This document shows, piece by piece, positions 15,001 through 28,200 of a DNA stretch of 64,000 nt. The number at the start of each line of letters is the position of its first letter. The first letter of the stretch is position 1. The notes under the pieces were generated by a model. That model was not told where the DNA came from, searched no databases, and saw nothing but the letters and a program-made list of their open reading frames with translations. The stretch comes from Balanoglossus misakiensis. Lineage: Eukaryota > Hemichordata. The stretch lies in assembly GCA_040954595.2 (NCBI GenBank), contig CM082578.2:13020001-13084000 (forward strand), in the 5' to 3' direction. The translations under genes were made by a program, and so were the position numbers.

Positions 15001-18000
15001 GTATCATCAAAACAGCAAGGCTACTGGTATTAGTGACATTCAAGATGAAAGGGTTATCATATCCAATGAATTCTTCTTCCTTGAAAATGATAATTTACTA
15101 CCCACAGCAGATATTTAATATGGTATTTATCAGAGAAAGTCGGTGTTTGACCATACCACAGTAATTTACTCTATCAAAACACTGATATTTACAGACATGC
15201 TTGCTCTATATCATAGTCATTGTTTATATTACACTAGTGCATTGTGGGAAATATGCATGGCCTTCGGCAAGAGATCTTCCTGAAAAGTGAAAAGAAGATG
15301 ATGACAGGGCAGTCGGGTGAGCGGGCAAGATGAATGTGTTTTCGTAGGGTTTTACTGTAAAGGATAGTCCATTTGCAGTAGTTCTGGTGGTTTTATACAC
15401 GGTGTGTCCTGTTTAGAAGACAGGTCAGTTATGGTGGAGCGCTGTCACTGTGATTTTATCAGGTATGGTTGGTTTTTAAGTCGTGATTATATCAAGGTTG
15501 GTTTTGAATGAACCGGTACGGTTTAGGCTTAGCTGTATGAATGTTGGCGTGTGTTAGGTGATTCTATCTTCATTCAATAGAAACTGACCTTGTAAAAACC
15601 GCAATATGTGGTGTGCCTCCTCACACACAGACTGTTTTCCCATATCCGATGGTAGACCTTGAAGTTTTACTGGAAAACTGCAATTGCCAACCTTGAGAGT
15701 TAAAGATTCACATATCCAGAGACAGTTTGATGTTTGATGTTTCCTGTGAATACTGGTTGTTGCTCATTTTCCTTTCATCACCTTGCTCATTTGAAGACTG
15801 AATATTAGAGACAGCTGTATTAAACCTGACAAGTGTTGCATAGCATAGATATGCGGTCAATAGTACATCTCTATCTTGCACCATACCTTGCCAGGAAACC
15901 TTTACATCAAACGTGAAAATAGCAGTTTACCTCATATTAGACTTTGGTTGCGTTGTGTCAGTGCAGGTGATAAATTGCCGAAAGTCTGCTGAATTATGAA
16001 ACACAGGTGTACTTTGGAATCAGCTGATTCATCACGATTCCTAATACAGTAATGCATTCATTGTTCTGGGGTATTTCTGGGTGAACAGGGCAGAGTGTTG
16101 AGCTGTCATTTGTAAATGATTGCATGACCTACAAGCAAGGTATTGCCAGTTTTCCTACATTTGAATTTCATTATTTGGATATCCTTTAGCGGTTAAGGCC
16201 TTTGGATTGGCTATAACTGAACTGCCTTGTGCGGGCAAACTGCTGATATTCTGAGCAAGTCCGTTGTGACAAGTGAGTGGCTTGTCTTCAAGTTGACGTG
16301 CTACTTCCAAGACTCTCTACTTTTTAATGAGCCCGTGAAATCCTTGGTTCTGCGTACAGCTGTACACGCCCACAGCTCTTTCGTGGAAATTGGAAATTAG
16401 TCCCAAAAAAATCCAATGATGAGAGAGTGTGAATGGAGAGCTGCTATTTGCCATACCTATAAGTTCAAGGACTTTTAACTGCGCTGTGAGTCATATCTTA
16501 TCTGTAAATTGCCGGTATTGCACACACGAACGTGTGAGATCCCAAACAGTGTAATACAGTCATTCTTTCACCGTTCAGGAGTGTTCTGGTAACCATAGTT
16601 ATGAGATAGTAAGATAGTCAAAATGGAGTTCTGCGATGAGTTTTCCTTCGTGATGTACGCATACTTTCAACGTGAAGGCAGCAGGTAGGTTTGGTTTAAG
16701 GTTTAACCTCTTTGGCAGGGTGCTGAGACTCATTCATGAGTGTTAATAATTGGCGCGTGTTTGTTAATGCAGTGAACCCATAATTTGCTCACAGCTGTCC
16801 ATCCCTATTGCTAAGTGACAAATGGCTTGAATCTGTCATAACATAAAAATAGCAACCATTGCAAGGGTGTGGCTGCTATTCATTCATCATTAATATGGAG
16901 TGTTCCTCTACTGATCAATGTTTTTTAAGCATCAGCCGTTATACTGGTTGAATGATACCAAATATTCCAATGCATTTTGATAAATTATTAAAAATAATAT
17001 TTCACGGTTAAATTGAGGTTTTCCCCATAGCACTTTTGCTATCTCTGTTTCATTACCCAGCATTCCCTTAGGCAGGAAGATTAGATCTCTTCTTTCAGTC
17101 AGTTAACTGCCTTACAGATGGCGTGTATTTAATATTTGGAAAGAGTCATTTTCAGGGTGGAATATAGTATTACAAGCTGTACAATTATAATTGCAGCTGT
17201 TCCTGCTCATCTCTGTCTTACTCATGAACTAGATACTACGAACTCCCTGAACTCCCCACGTCAGACTTAATTATGGGGTTCTGAGAACCTCATTTACCAC
17301 AGACAGACTAGGAGATCATTTTTCATTGATTGATGACAATATTGACAATGAAATTATCCAATTCAGGATTATTATCATACAGGAGATTATAGACTTCATC
17401 CCTTTGGTAAAATATTAATGATGATTTCATAGTGTCGTGAGGTAGATGCAAGCTTTCCTGTGTCCTTTTAATATGAAATTTCTATGGTTCTTTTAAAAGG
17501 TAGTCTGAAAATTATCTTTAAATCAGTTGCAAACACAACGCTCTACCTCACAAATTGAGCGAGAAAGAGAAATGTTATCACTGACGTACATTACAATCAA
17601 TACGACCCATTATATTTATTGATCGGTGTGTAACTTAATTAACATTGGCTGTGACCATGATCATCGTTTTCAGCAGAAGATCTAATGGAAAACCAGTAAT
17701 GTCATTGTGTGTCATAAATATGCACATTCATATCACAGATAATGTAAAAATTTCCCTTCGAGAATTACCAGCATATCGATTGAGTCATGGAAGCTGTATG
17801 ATCAATATGAGAATGTGATTGTAGTTACTATTGTGGCCACGAAGCAAGGGAAATTGTCAGAAGAACCGGATATACGCAGCGTGTCGTTTTAAAAATAGAT
17901 CTGTAGAAAATAACTCGCTGAATTGTATTGAATGATTGATTGGTGTATGTGTGGCAGTCATTAGACGTGTGTGTTGCTAGATTGGCGGATTTATATCAGA

Positions 18001-20418
18001 GTGATATACGGCTGTCTACAAGACTTTGTGAATGGGATGTACCGGTAGTAGCAATATTTTGAGTATGATCGTGTGAGCCATGTTTGTTTGAAAATTGTGT
18101 GTTCTCACTGCTACTGTTGGGTTTTGGTTAGGGCCCATGCAATCTATGGACCTGTGTTCAATCTGTTTCCTGTGCCAGCACTTTCACCTTTGAGTGACCT
18201 TTCACCTCCAGTGCTGTACCATGTGATCTAGGAGGTGTGTGCCTAATTCTAGCCAGTAATTGAACTTTTATACTGGTGACACTGACACAGTGATTCTGTC
18301 TAGACTGTCAAAATGATAAATTGTTCCTACCAAAATATTGATAATTGATACCCGGTATAATAATAATAAACCAGCCCGTTATGAGTTGAAGCCCACGTCA
18401 TAGGATGTGATGATGTCACTCAACAGCAATCCTGTACGCTTAATCTGACCTTTAGATTCATAGCGAAACAATTACAAATGCTGAGAAATATGAATAATTC
18501 ATTCTGCGTGCTATTTGCTGGCACGATTTTGTTTCACACATTGTTTGCTTATGATGTCAGTCATGGAACTCCCGGTGGAATATTGTAATTTATGAATTAT
18601 TCACCGGTAATGCATGTAGTGTTGGGATAAATCTTTAACCCATGCCACACTGTAACCAACTAACCTATGGCGTATAAAACTGGATACATCAGGTCCTGAT
18701 GTGGTTTGACGTAATATCATGGCATTAATCACATGCCAAAAATATCTCCACTGGAGGTAGGTTCAAATACAAACACGAACGGACTACATAGTCAAGTATT
18801 AATGCAGATATTCAGCTTTGGCTGAAAAATGTATGCGTTAAATTAACTTACAGCAGTGTGCATGAATGGGTTTCGTGGCACAGTTTTGTTGCAAAGTCAG
18901 TTGAAATGAATCCTGCCTGGGATTTGGGCAGATACCCAATCATAAATCTATTATAATAATCCCTGTATGAATTGAGTTCAATAAGATATCCCGGTGCTAT
19001 TGTACGCCAGTGTCATTGGAATGTTCGCTCTGTTTGGGTCAGCCGCTTCAGATCACATGAGCCTGGTATGTCAGATATTAATTGTTTTGTTGTCGTGTGT
19101 GTTTGTCAAATATCAAATTATCATATCAGAGAAAGGCAGTGTGCCTGCCTTTGTCAGAATGAATGGGAACTGTACTTGTTCGTGTATGACATTACTGTCA
19201 CTCTGTCCATAAGCTGGTTCCAAGGTGTATTATACAGCGTTAAGTTGGATTTTTATGATGTTCCAGACAGAGAGGAAGGTAAATGCTGTGTGTTTTCATT
19301 ACCGCCATGCTAAATGGTTCCCATATAGCTATTTCAATCAGATGAGACTGTTAGGATCCAGGATATGGACCATAGATTTGCCATTACTGTTTGTAGGAAC
19401 ATATGCACCTCATATTCACAGTGGATATCGGTACTTCAGGATTTATGAGTCATGTTTGTAATTTGAAATTTTCCTACATCTTGTCAGACGGCCTGGGATG
19501 AGAAACAAGTGAAAAATAAGGTCGTTTGTATCAGTGTTTGAAAGATGCAGATATGTTTTCATTTGAAAAAGTGGTTTTGACAGTTTGAAATTACATTTGT
19601 TTCAGTTGCGTATTGTGAAAGGCTGTGGAATGTATGGCATCATATGTTTACCACATGATGTGTGCACTCATTTGTAAACATGAGAATTTTATATAGACTC
19701 GATATTGATGGAAACACTTTCCCATGCAGTCTTCTGATTTGCCTTGTATTTAATCCTACTTGAGTGAGAGGCAGACACACGATGTATCCCCATCAGGGGA
19801 AAAAAAACCTGTAAAATGAGGACAGCTTCTGTTTACGGAAGCGCCAAGTCATCTGCTATAAATTTTTTGATAACAGAAGTTGTGTCACCCGGTAATCGCA
19901 CGACAGAACACAGCAAGAGTGGCTGCCTATCTTTGTTATGGGCAACCTTTGGTCACCTTAGTCAGAGTGACAGCATTCCAGTCATGTGTTGAAGCTATTA
20001 ATCTGATGTGGCACGCTGCTTTTCACTCGGCTTTTGTTAAGCATTTGCATTGGTGTGCAGGGCCTGATCATGCCGATCATGCAACTATGCCCAGTCAAGT
20101 GAATTTATGTAGATAAGGTTTTGCCATTATTCCAGATGGACAGAAGTTTCATTGATAATTGCCTGGTTGTGCTATCTTCAGCCCAATTGATGAAAGAGTT
20201 GACAAAACTAGAAATGACATAATCTTTGAATGGTATAACTTTTTAGCGCAAGCATGCACATGTACCGGTACAACATCTGTCAGCCGATATACATGTACCA
20301 ATTTTATTTTATTGTCACTCTAGAACCATGTGACTTTGAGTTTTGTGCATGTGGTGGAATTAGTTTAATTATCATTGATTACTCGAGACTGACTGTTGTG
20401 TGTTCTGTCTTTTCACAG
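1..20418. other. Non-coding, CpG-poor DNA; probable 5' intron of the IQSEC gene
   Basis: I see no exon here that I can support. The reading frames present are short, overlap on both strands and lack recognisable domains. CpG is scarce: I count 7 in bases 1-480 and 4 in 10021-10500. The same depletion continues through the IQSEC introns downstream, so this stretch looks like part of the same transcribed, germline-methylated gene body. The exon at 20419 starts in mid-codon, so at least one coding exon lies upstream. I looked for an ATG-TGG start like that of vertebrate IQSEC1 and found no convincing one. TACATGTA octamers are frequent, for example at 1403-1410 and 3329-3336. Being an intron is an inference; it could also include unrelated intergenic DNA. 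Confidence 0.5.
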
Positions 20419-22230
20419 TGAGAAGACCCCAGCCACACCATCCACATTAGCTACCCCATTGAGTGTAGGTAGCGAACCGAGTACTCCTGTTTCGTACCAC
20501 ACTGAGAAAGACACCGGCTCCCCTGTATCGTCCGAAGTCAAAAGGATACGCTCGCTGAAACGAGAGAAGTCCATCAAGCAGAGGCGCGAAGATGATGTGC
20601 TCATCAAGCGATCGCGTGCGCACAGCTCTGCGTACGAGCTCTCGGCCGACTTGCAGAACAAGCAAGTGGAGATGCTAGAGAAGAAATATGGCGGCAGAAG
20701 AAGATCCGGTCGTGCAGCAAAAGTTATCCAAGAGGCATTCCGTCAGTATTCGATGAACAGGAACTTTGAGAAACTGAGGAGTGCCAAATCTGAGAACCGC
20801 ATGAGCCGGAGGTATACCACGATCAAGGCGAGACCGGAATGGGAGAAAATGTTCAGTAAGTGTGTTGTGTCGCTCGACTTTGACCCGGGCGAGAGCACCG
20901 ACGAGCCAAACAATCGAACCATCGATCTCGGAGAAGTGGCTTTCCTCGCCAGGCACATTGACCAGTTGCAAGGGTCCAGCAAAACTGACATTGTGTGCCA
21001 TGTTGATATAACGGAGAACGCGGAGGGTTCTCCCGCGGCTGTCTCTCCGTCGAGCGACAGCAGCGTGGACGGGGACGAAGCAAGCAATAGACAGGTGGAA
21101 CCTGACGACGAGAAGCTGGCCACGCCCTTACCGAACACTCCAGGCCACACGACAGCAGAAAAAGCACACGAGCCAGATATTGATCCCCTAGCGGTCTTGG
21201 AAGAAGTGGTCACGTCGGCCTACGCACAGGAGGAAGATTTGTCGCTCGACAGTATGGCCATGGACAGAGACACTCAGAAAACTGGGAGTACCGAGAGTTT
21301 GGACGATAAAAGGGGTTCAACAGTCACAGTGACTGTCCATTTGAAAGACGAGGCAGATGAACAGAGGACAGTAGATGAGCCCAGAGAAGACACAGGCACG
21401 ACAGACCAAGTAACGGGGACTAGCTCAGTGGCAGAGCACAGGACCAGGGAAACTGATAGCCAGGATATAGGACCCAGACAGGATACAGGGAGCGGTAAGG
21501 TTCCGGAGGTAGTCGTGGCAACTCCCGAAGGAACAAAATCTGTTGTTGATGAGCGAGAGAGCAAAGAACGGACTAGCGGCAGCTCGTCGACCAAAAAAGA
21601 AACTGACCCGCTGCAGAAGAAAATCGATCACCGGAAAAGCCGAGACCAGGACGATTTCATGAAACCTCAGAGAGCCGTCGTTCGCGTGCTGGGATCACAA
21701 GAGCCCGTGGGTTCCCCCGTGTGGAGGCGAAAGATGCTGGACAGTGCTGTTACGACCGCAGTGGGATCTGGCACTGCGGGCGGTGTTCACTCGGGTGGTG
21801 GTGGTGGCGGTAGCAGCGGCACGGCCAGCAACAGAAGCAGCATATGCAGCATCAGTAGCACGGCCACAACGGCCAGCACCCGCAGCGACATCAGCAGCTC
21901 CAGCAGTGGCAGCAGCAGCAGCGGCGGGGAGAAGTCGTCGTCGCCGAAAGTTGCGAACGGAATCGCGAAACCCATCGACATGGAGAAATACGAGAGCTGC
22001 GACAGCCTCAGCACGGATGGCAGCTGCCTGTCCATCAATGCGGCCAGTGACAGTTTCCAGGGGAGCAGCGATAGCATCAGCCTCGCGTCGGAGAACATCA
22101 GTGTCAGCGAAGTGGAGGCCGTGCACGGCAAAAAGGACTCCCCATCTCCGTCTGTCAGCAGTCTGAACATTGCCCCCTTAACTGACGATAGAAAAAGGCG
22201 ATACAGGATAGGACTGAATCTGTTCAACAA
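20419..22230 (+). CDS. IQSEC: IQSEC exon A: IQ motif exon and low-complexity linker
   Basis: This is one large exon of 1812 bases, between an acceptor at 20417-20418 and a GTAAGT donor at 22231. Its first base completes a serine codon, followed by EKTP. The stretch [18 protein letters not shown], then [13 protein letters not shown], matches the block that precedes the IQ motif in vertebrate IQSECs. The IQ motif itself ([17 protein letters not shown]) lies at about 20713-20763, followed by FEKLRS and SENRMSRR. Next come an acidic, disordered region and a Gly/Ser/Ala tract at about 21795-21960. The exon ends with [10 protein letters not shown], the conserved lead-in to Sec7. Several long frames on the opposite strand are composition shadows. 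The exon is CpG-rich, unlike the introns around it. Confidence 0.95.
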
Positions 22231-25200
22231 GTAAGTACCACTTTCTTCCCTGTAATGAGTACTTCTCACACAATCATGGTGCAATTTTGCTGCCTGTGCA
22301 ATTTCCATAAAAATGACTTGTTGACATATTTATGGTTTGGGTGAAGAAAGTAGGGCAGGCGTTACCCACCACTATGTTGATTGTCTGACCCTAAAATGTC
22401 CGCTAGGTTGAATCGTAATTTGAACACATTATAAAGCAGTGAGGATCACCCCAGAACTAAGAAAGGGTAATTGAAGGCGTCTCCATTGACTGTCTTATCT
22501 CATCAGTAAGTTTGCCACAAATGGTCCCCTCTCTTCTACTCTCCCTCTAACAGTACTATACAGGTACAGGTTTAATGCTTGATCAGTTCTGTTGACAGGA
22601 AATTTGCTGAGCTGAAAGGCGCCAACAGCCAATCCTCTTGGTAATGGCATGACATTCTGAAACACTTGATTAAAAAAACATTGTAGATCCGTTGATAAGT
22701 TGGAAACATTCTCTTATTAAAGCCTTTTAAGAGTTGCAGTGTGGAAGTGCTCTCCATGGAAACAGCCCCATTGAAAAGTGCTCAATTGCATCGATGGGGA
22801 TCCTGGTGTATTTTTAACCTGACTACAGCTGTCTTATATCCGCTACATGCATACTCCATTAGGCTATCTGTGTAGATCTTTTCAGTAGCTGTAGTTGCCT
22901 TTCAGTTGCATTCTGGCTGCGACAAAGCAGAAGATACTCTGTATTGTTCCCAGTGTCAGCTTTAGGTCTGACCAGGTCTGGGCTCCACAGTCTGTGACAC
23001 CTGTATATAACATGTAGGTCTTGTGTTTCACCATTCATCACTGCAAGGCAGTCATTAAAGTGGTGATTGTTGTATAACCGCATAGTGCACAGTGACATCG
23101 TTGGTGCGTTGACCCGAAACTGTCTTGTGTCCCCGCTTCGCTACCTGTCGCCTTGTAAGAAAAGAAAAAATGATTGCTCAGAACCATCCATCTGCAACAC
23201 GTATTCTTGGAGACACTGCTTAAGTGAAGATGGTTTCTAAAATCACCCATTTCGTGCCATGCATATTTTGATTTGGAACTCGTGAAGTCTTGCGCCACAA
23301 CTTAAGTCAATGCAAATTTGTGCACGTTTGTGCAGTTTAATATCATCCACATGGCATGGTCCCTAATGCATGTCAAGAAATCAATATGTAATATTGACTC
23401 CAATGATTTTAATGAAATATGGAAACAAAATGGTCAGAAAAAAAGTAATATATGTCTTTCGACTTTCGTTTGAAATTGCATTTCAAGGTCATAAGTAAAG
23501 CCAAAATTTTTTTGTTCTGTTCTTTCATTATCAAATTTATTCCAGGCTAAACACTGATACATGTAACAGTTAAACTGACATTATGACGTCACTAGAATGA
23601 CGTATTTATATTGATTTAATTACACAATGAAAAGAACAGCACAGATTTGAATACAAATAACCAGGAGCATATTTTCGTCTTGGAGACAAGCCTGACCTGC
23701 TTGAAGCTTCAAGCAATTGGGACCTTTGTGATCTGATGAGGGCCAGGAAAAAAAAACACGAAGCGCCCTCCCCTGCCATATGTCAACACCAAGACACCCA
23801 TTTCCGGCACCCTTCATTAGTTGAACCAGTAGGTCTGTAGTTTGAATGGATGGCAGCCACGGGTCAAACCTTAGTCTGCAAATTACGTCTAAGATGTACA
23901 CAACATGTCAAAGCAACCAATTAAAATGCTACCCGAGCTGCTAGAAATAGGATGTTTGTCAATTGTATTTATAGAAAAACCATTCTCCTGAGCCAGGGCT
24001 TCCTTATTTGTGCTCTATCATGCCAATGCTAGTTGCTACATAAAGAATCAACGCATGTAGTTGTAGCCATATTAGGGGGTCTGTGCTTAATTAATGACGA
24101 GAGAAGAATATTCCTGCGTTAATGAGAAGATTACAGTGTGCAGCTGATTGGTGGACTAGTTTTCATTCTGACTCTGGTTTCATGTTTATCTCGCAATTCC
24201 TGTCTACAATCCGTGTACATGTATCTGAAATGATCATATTGTTTGCGGGCCAGACTATATTAGCAAAAATGTTGACTGTATTCATGCAGGACTGACATAT
24301 CTTTGTTTCTTCTTGTTCCTTTCCAGGAAACCAGAAAAGGGGCTGAAGCTTCTTTTAGAGAATAAATTCTTGGACAATTCGCCCATGTCTGTAGCGAAAT
24401 TTCTTCTAACTGCCAAGGGTGTCAGTAAGCAGATGACGGGAGAATACTTGGGCAATCTTCAGAACCGGTTCAACATGGAAGTTCTAGAGTAGGTGGATTT
24501 TTTGTGTCTCGAGGGGAAATATACAAATTTGGTGTAAAACTATAATTTATAAATATTGATTATTTTTGTCCCAGTGTCTGTTGTCATGGTAAAATAAAAT
24601 GCAAAATGTAAAACCATAAATGTTGATGTGGTACGTGGTAGAAAATCCACTGCACTGAAAATAAAGGTGGTTGTCTTTGCTGTTGTTGGAATAATTCTGG
24701 CCACAGATGTATGTGATGGGATCAGATGACTGAGCATGGAACATAATGAAAAGCAACTCTTTTTGTATTTATTTTACGGAATATTGCTGTGTTTACATTA
24801 AGGCTGGCTGCAACTGGCATGTGCCATATTGTAGAACTAGAGGTTGATGGCCTGAACATTCTTTTTTTTCCCAACAGTTGTTTTGTGGATCATATTGATC
24901 TGACAGGCTTGCCTCTTGATGAAGCTCTCAGGAAATTCCAAACTTACTACAGAATGCCTGGAGAAGCACAAAAGATAGAGAGGCTGATGGAAGTAAGTCC
25001 CCTCCACCCTGTGAATTTTCATGTTTTTCCTACACTGCAGTGGTGTATGTCTGTTGCTTGATTAGTCAAAATACTTATTATTGCACATAGGTGCAACCTA
25101 CCATTGATTACCCCTGTGTCTTTCTACAGGCTTTCGGCCAGCGTTACTGTATGTGCAATCCTAAAATCGTCAGCAAATTCCGTAATCCGGACACTGTGTT

Positions 25201-28200
25201 CATCCTTGCCTTCGCCATTATCATGCTGAACACCGACCAACACAATCCAAACATCAAGCAGGAGCGACGGATGAAGCTCGAGGATTTCCTGAAAAACCTC
25301 CGAGGTAAGTTTTGAAACGGGTAATTTTATAAATGGACTGCTTGTGTTGAGGTCCACCTACTCAGACTCCCGTAAGAGCCGAGGGACGCATTAAAACTAA
25401 ATGCATCAACACGATTGCAGAGGAAAGATGACCTTTATAGAAGCAGGAGTGTGCCTGGGCATCACTGTGTCAGTGTTTGTTTCAATCAGGAAATTTGCTG
25501 TGGAATGTTTTCGAGTTGTGGATGATTTAATGGATTTACACATTGATGACAGTGCGCCACCTAGAGTTCCTATATAAAATAATGTGAACTTTCGTTTATC
25601 ATGTTACAATCAATAAAACACTACCGTACTTTGACTAAAGATGTTTGTAACAACATTGTGAAGGATGTAGATTGAAATCCATAAAATGGAAATGAATTTT
25701 TGTTTGTTTGTTTAGGAATTGACAATGGTGAGGATGTTGAACGAGATTATCTCATCGGAATATACGACAGAGTGAAAAGACGTGAATTTCAGCCAGGTGT
25801 TGATCATGTAACTCAGGTTCGAAAACTTGACCAAAGTATAGTCGGACACAAACCTGTAAGTGTATAATTTTTACTATCACAAGCTAAATGTACTCATAGT
25901 TGATGAGACAGTTTTCAGACTCTTGTACTGGCAGTTTGAAAATACTGTGAAATGATACTAACCTGCAATAACACAGCCCAATGTTTTGCTTTGAACAGAT
26001 TTTAGCTGAGGCTCACAGGCGATTGGTGTGCTATGTACGCCTCTTTGAAGTCCATGATCCCACAAAGAGAGAGAAACCCCATCAGAGAGAAGTCTTCCTT
26101 TTCAATGATATTTTAGTGGTAAGTTCAAACTTAAGTTAAAGCAATCCACATGTGTGACTAGTTGAACCCTGGCTCCCACCCAAGTAGTTTAGTATGGATG
26201 TCTTGCCAGAGTAAACTTGCAATGTTAATCAATGATTCCATTCAATTGCAGGTGACTAAGGTCTTGGCAAGACGGAAAGTCTCAATCACGTACAATTTCA
26301 AGAAGTCCTTTCCTATCAACGGTGTTACAGTACTATTATTTGAAACTCCCTGTAAGTAGTAACCAGATGCTACACATGTATTTTGTCTGCTTTGCCAATT
26401 GAAAACTGTGGTTTAAAAAAAAACAGAACATCATACCCAGGGCAGTAAATCCAATGAATAGTTTGCAGTGGACTTTGTGGAACTTTGCATTCAGACATAG
26501 GTGTAATAGTGTCAAAGTTGTCATCATACTCTTGCTTACAAGAACAGCCTTGTTTGTTTCCTATTCTGTAGATTATCAATTTGGCGTCAGGCTGACCACG
26601 GTGGTAGACAACAAAATCCTCATCACATTTACAGCGCAGAGTGAAGAGGACAGGAACCGGTTTGTGTCCGATTTACGGGAGTGCATCCTGGAAGTGAATG
26701 AAATGGAAGAGATTAGGATAGGAGGTGAGATTTCAGAATTATGGCCATCTTTGTTTTGCAGTTCTGGCCTTCAACTAAAGTCACAATCTCACCTGTACAG
26801 TTGATTCCAGACTCTCACATCTCTCTTGCCTGGACATGATTGATTTTTGGCAAAGCTTTTCACAATATATATAAAGAAGCTGACTTCACACTTGGCTAAG
26901 CCTGTACTAAACCCAAACGTTGATGGCGCTATACTGAGAGCAAGAGGGGATTGTATGGAGAGCATGTCTGGAAAAAAAGAATACTTCAATAACAAATTCA
27001 GGGATACATTTTATGGTTATTTGTGTGTGGCTGCAGCTTTCTGTCAAGTTTGCGTGAAAGTTGTAAGTGTTGTAAATGAAAGGCAGAGACAATGATGGAC
27101 AGGCATGCACCTTCAGAGAAATCACAGGTTCATATTCAATTTAGTGCGGCAGATTGCAGATCACCTGTTGATTGGAATGTTCAAGGGCATCCAAACTTGA
27201 CACCAGCTTTAAATGTTCAGAGTGATCCTAAGACTAACATGTGAAAGCATTGTGTACAGTGAAAATGTGCTTTTGACATTTTAATTCATATTAATTAAGT
27301 GTGTTGGTAATATCTAATACGAATGCCATGCTGTGCACTTTTACGTTTGTCTTCCAAAACTAACACTTTGTTGTGTGTGTGTGTTAAATGTTTGTGTAGT
27401 AACAGGTTTTTGACATGACATTTAATGGGTGCCTTTTCTATTTTCTGCTCTTTCTAGCAGTTTTTCGGTTGCTTCTATTACACAGTTGTCAGATGTTTGC
27501 AGTTTATTCGCAGCCCTAATTTTTTTCTGTTTCTTTTGTCATCCCTTTAGAAATATAAGTATTTTCTTTATATTTACATATATATTTTTTTGTTTATTTT
27601 GTTTTTGTCTCCCGACAGATCACCTTGATGGGGGCAATACAATAAGACACAGCCTGACTTTTGCATCTGCACTGTGTTAACACGCAGGGTTGCTTCAAGT
27701 GCAACACACACATTTACAAACCAACACACATAGTCTGTTGTTTTTATTTTGCTTGATCTTTTTTTTCTTTGTTTTTTTTGTCTAGTAGTTTCACTGCCAG
27801 TTTTACTGTCCCTCTTCCTATCTGTCTATCTTGTTCTCTGTCTGCTGGTTTTGTGTGGTGCTAGTCAGACAGAATGTTGTGTCATCTCTCCCCCCCCCCT
27901 CCACCACCACCGCCACCACTTTGCTTGTGGTCTCTGTGTCTTTGCACACACCCAAGCCATGCTTGTTGAGACTTGTCGCCCTGCTAGTCAACTAGGAGGT
28001 CTTGATTGACCTATTCCTGAGGTCAAAAAATCATTTTCTGTCAATTAATAAAATCCCCTCTATTAATCCTAATTAATGCACATCTGTTTTTCTGAAGTGG
28101 GTGTAACGGCTTCTGACAGTGGTGTTCTTTCTTGTAACAGCGTGTGCTTTTAGTTATACTGTCGTTTCTGTCTGTCTCTAACACTGCCAAAAAAACGAAA

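Noticed and set aside
18730-18790. Possible tRNA B-box (GGTTCAAATAC)
   Set aside because: No cloverleaf can be formed around it: no acceptor stem pairing or anticodon arm was found.
18972-19461. Overlapping hydrophobic open frames that look like membrane peptides
   Set aside because: Three frames overlap each other, none has homology or splice context, and T-rich DNA gives such hydrophobic readings by chance.
20396-20418. Possible translation start just before the IQSEC IQ exon
   Set aside because: The upstream codons in this frame have no ATG, a clear acceptor ends at 20418, and the exon starts in mid-codon, so the protein continues from an upstream exon.
20413-22308. Several long minus-strand and alternative-frame open frames (up to 173 codons) over the IQSEC large exon
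   Set aside because: Shadows created by the GC-rich Ser/Gly/Ala codons of the real exon; they show only low-complexity Ala/Leu/Pro runs.
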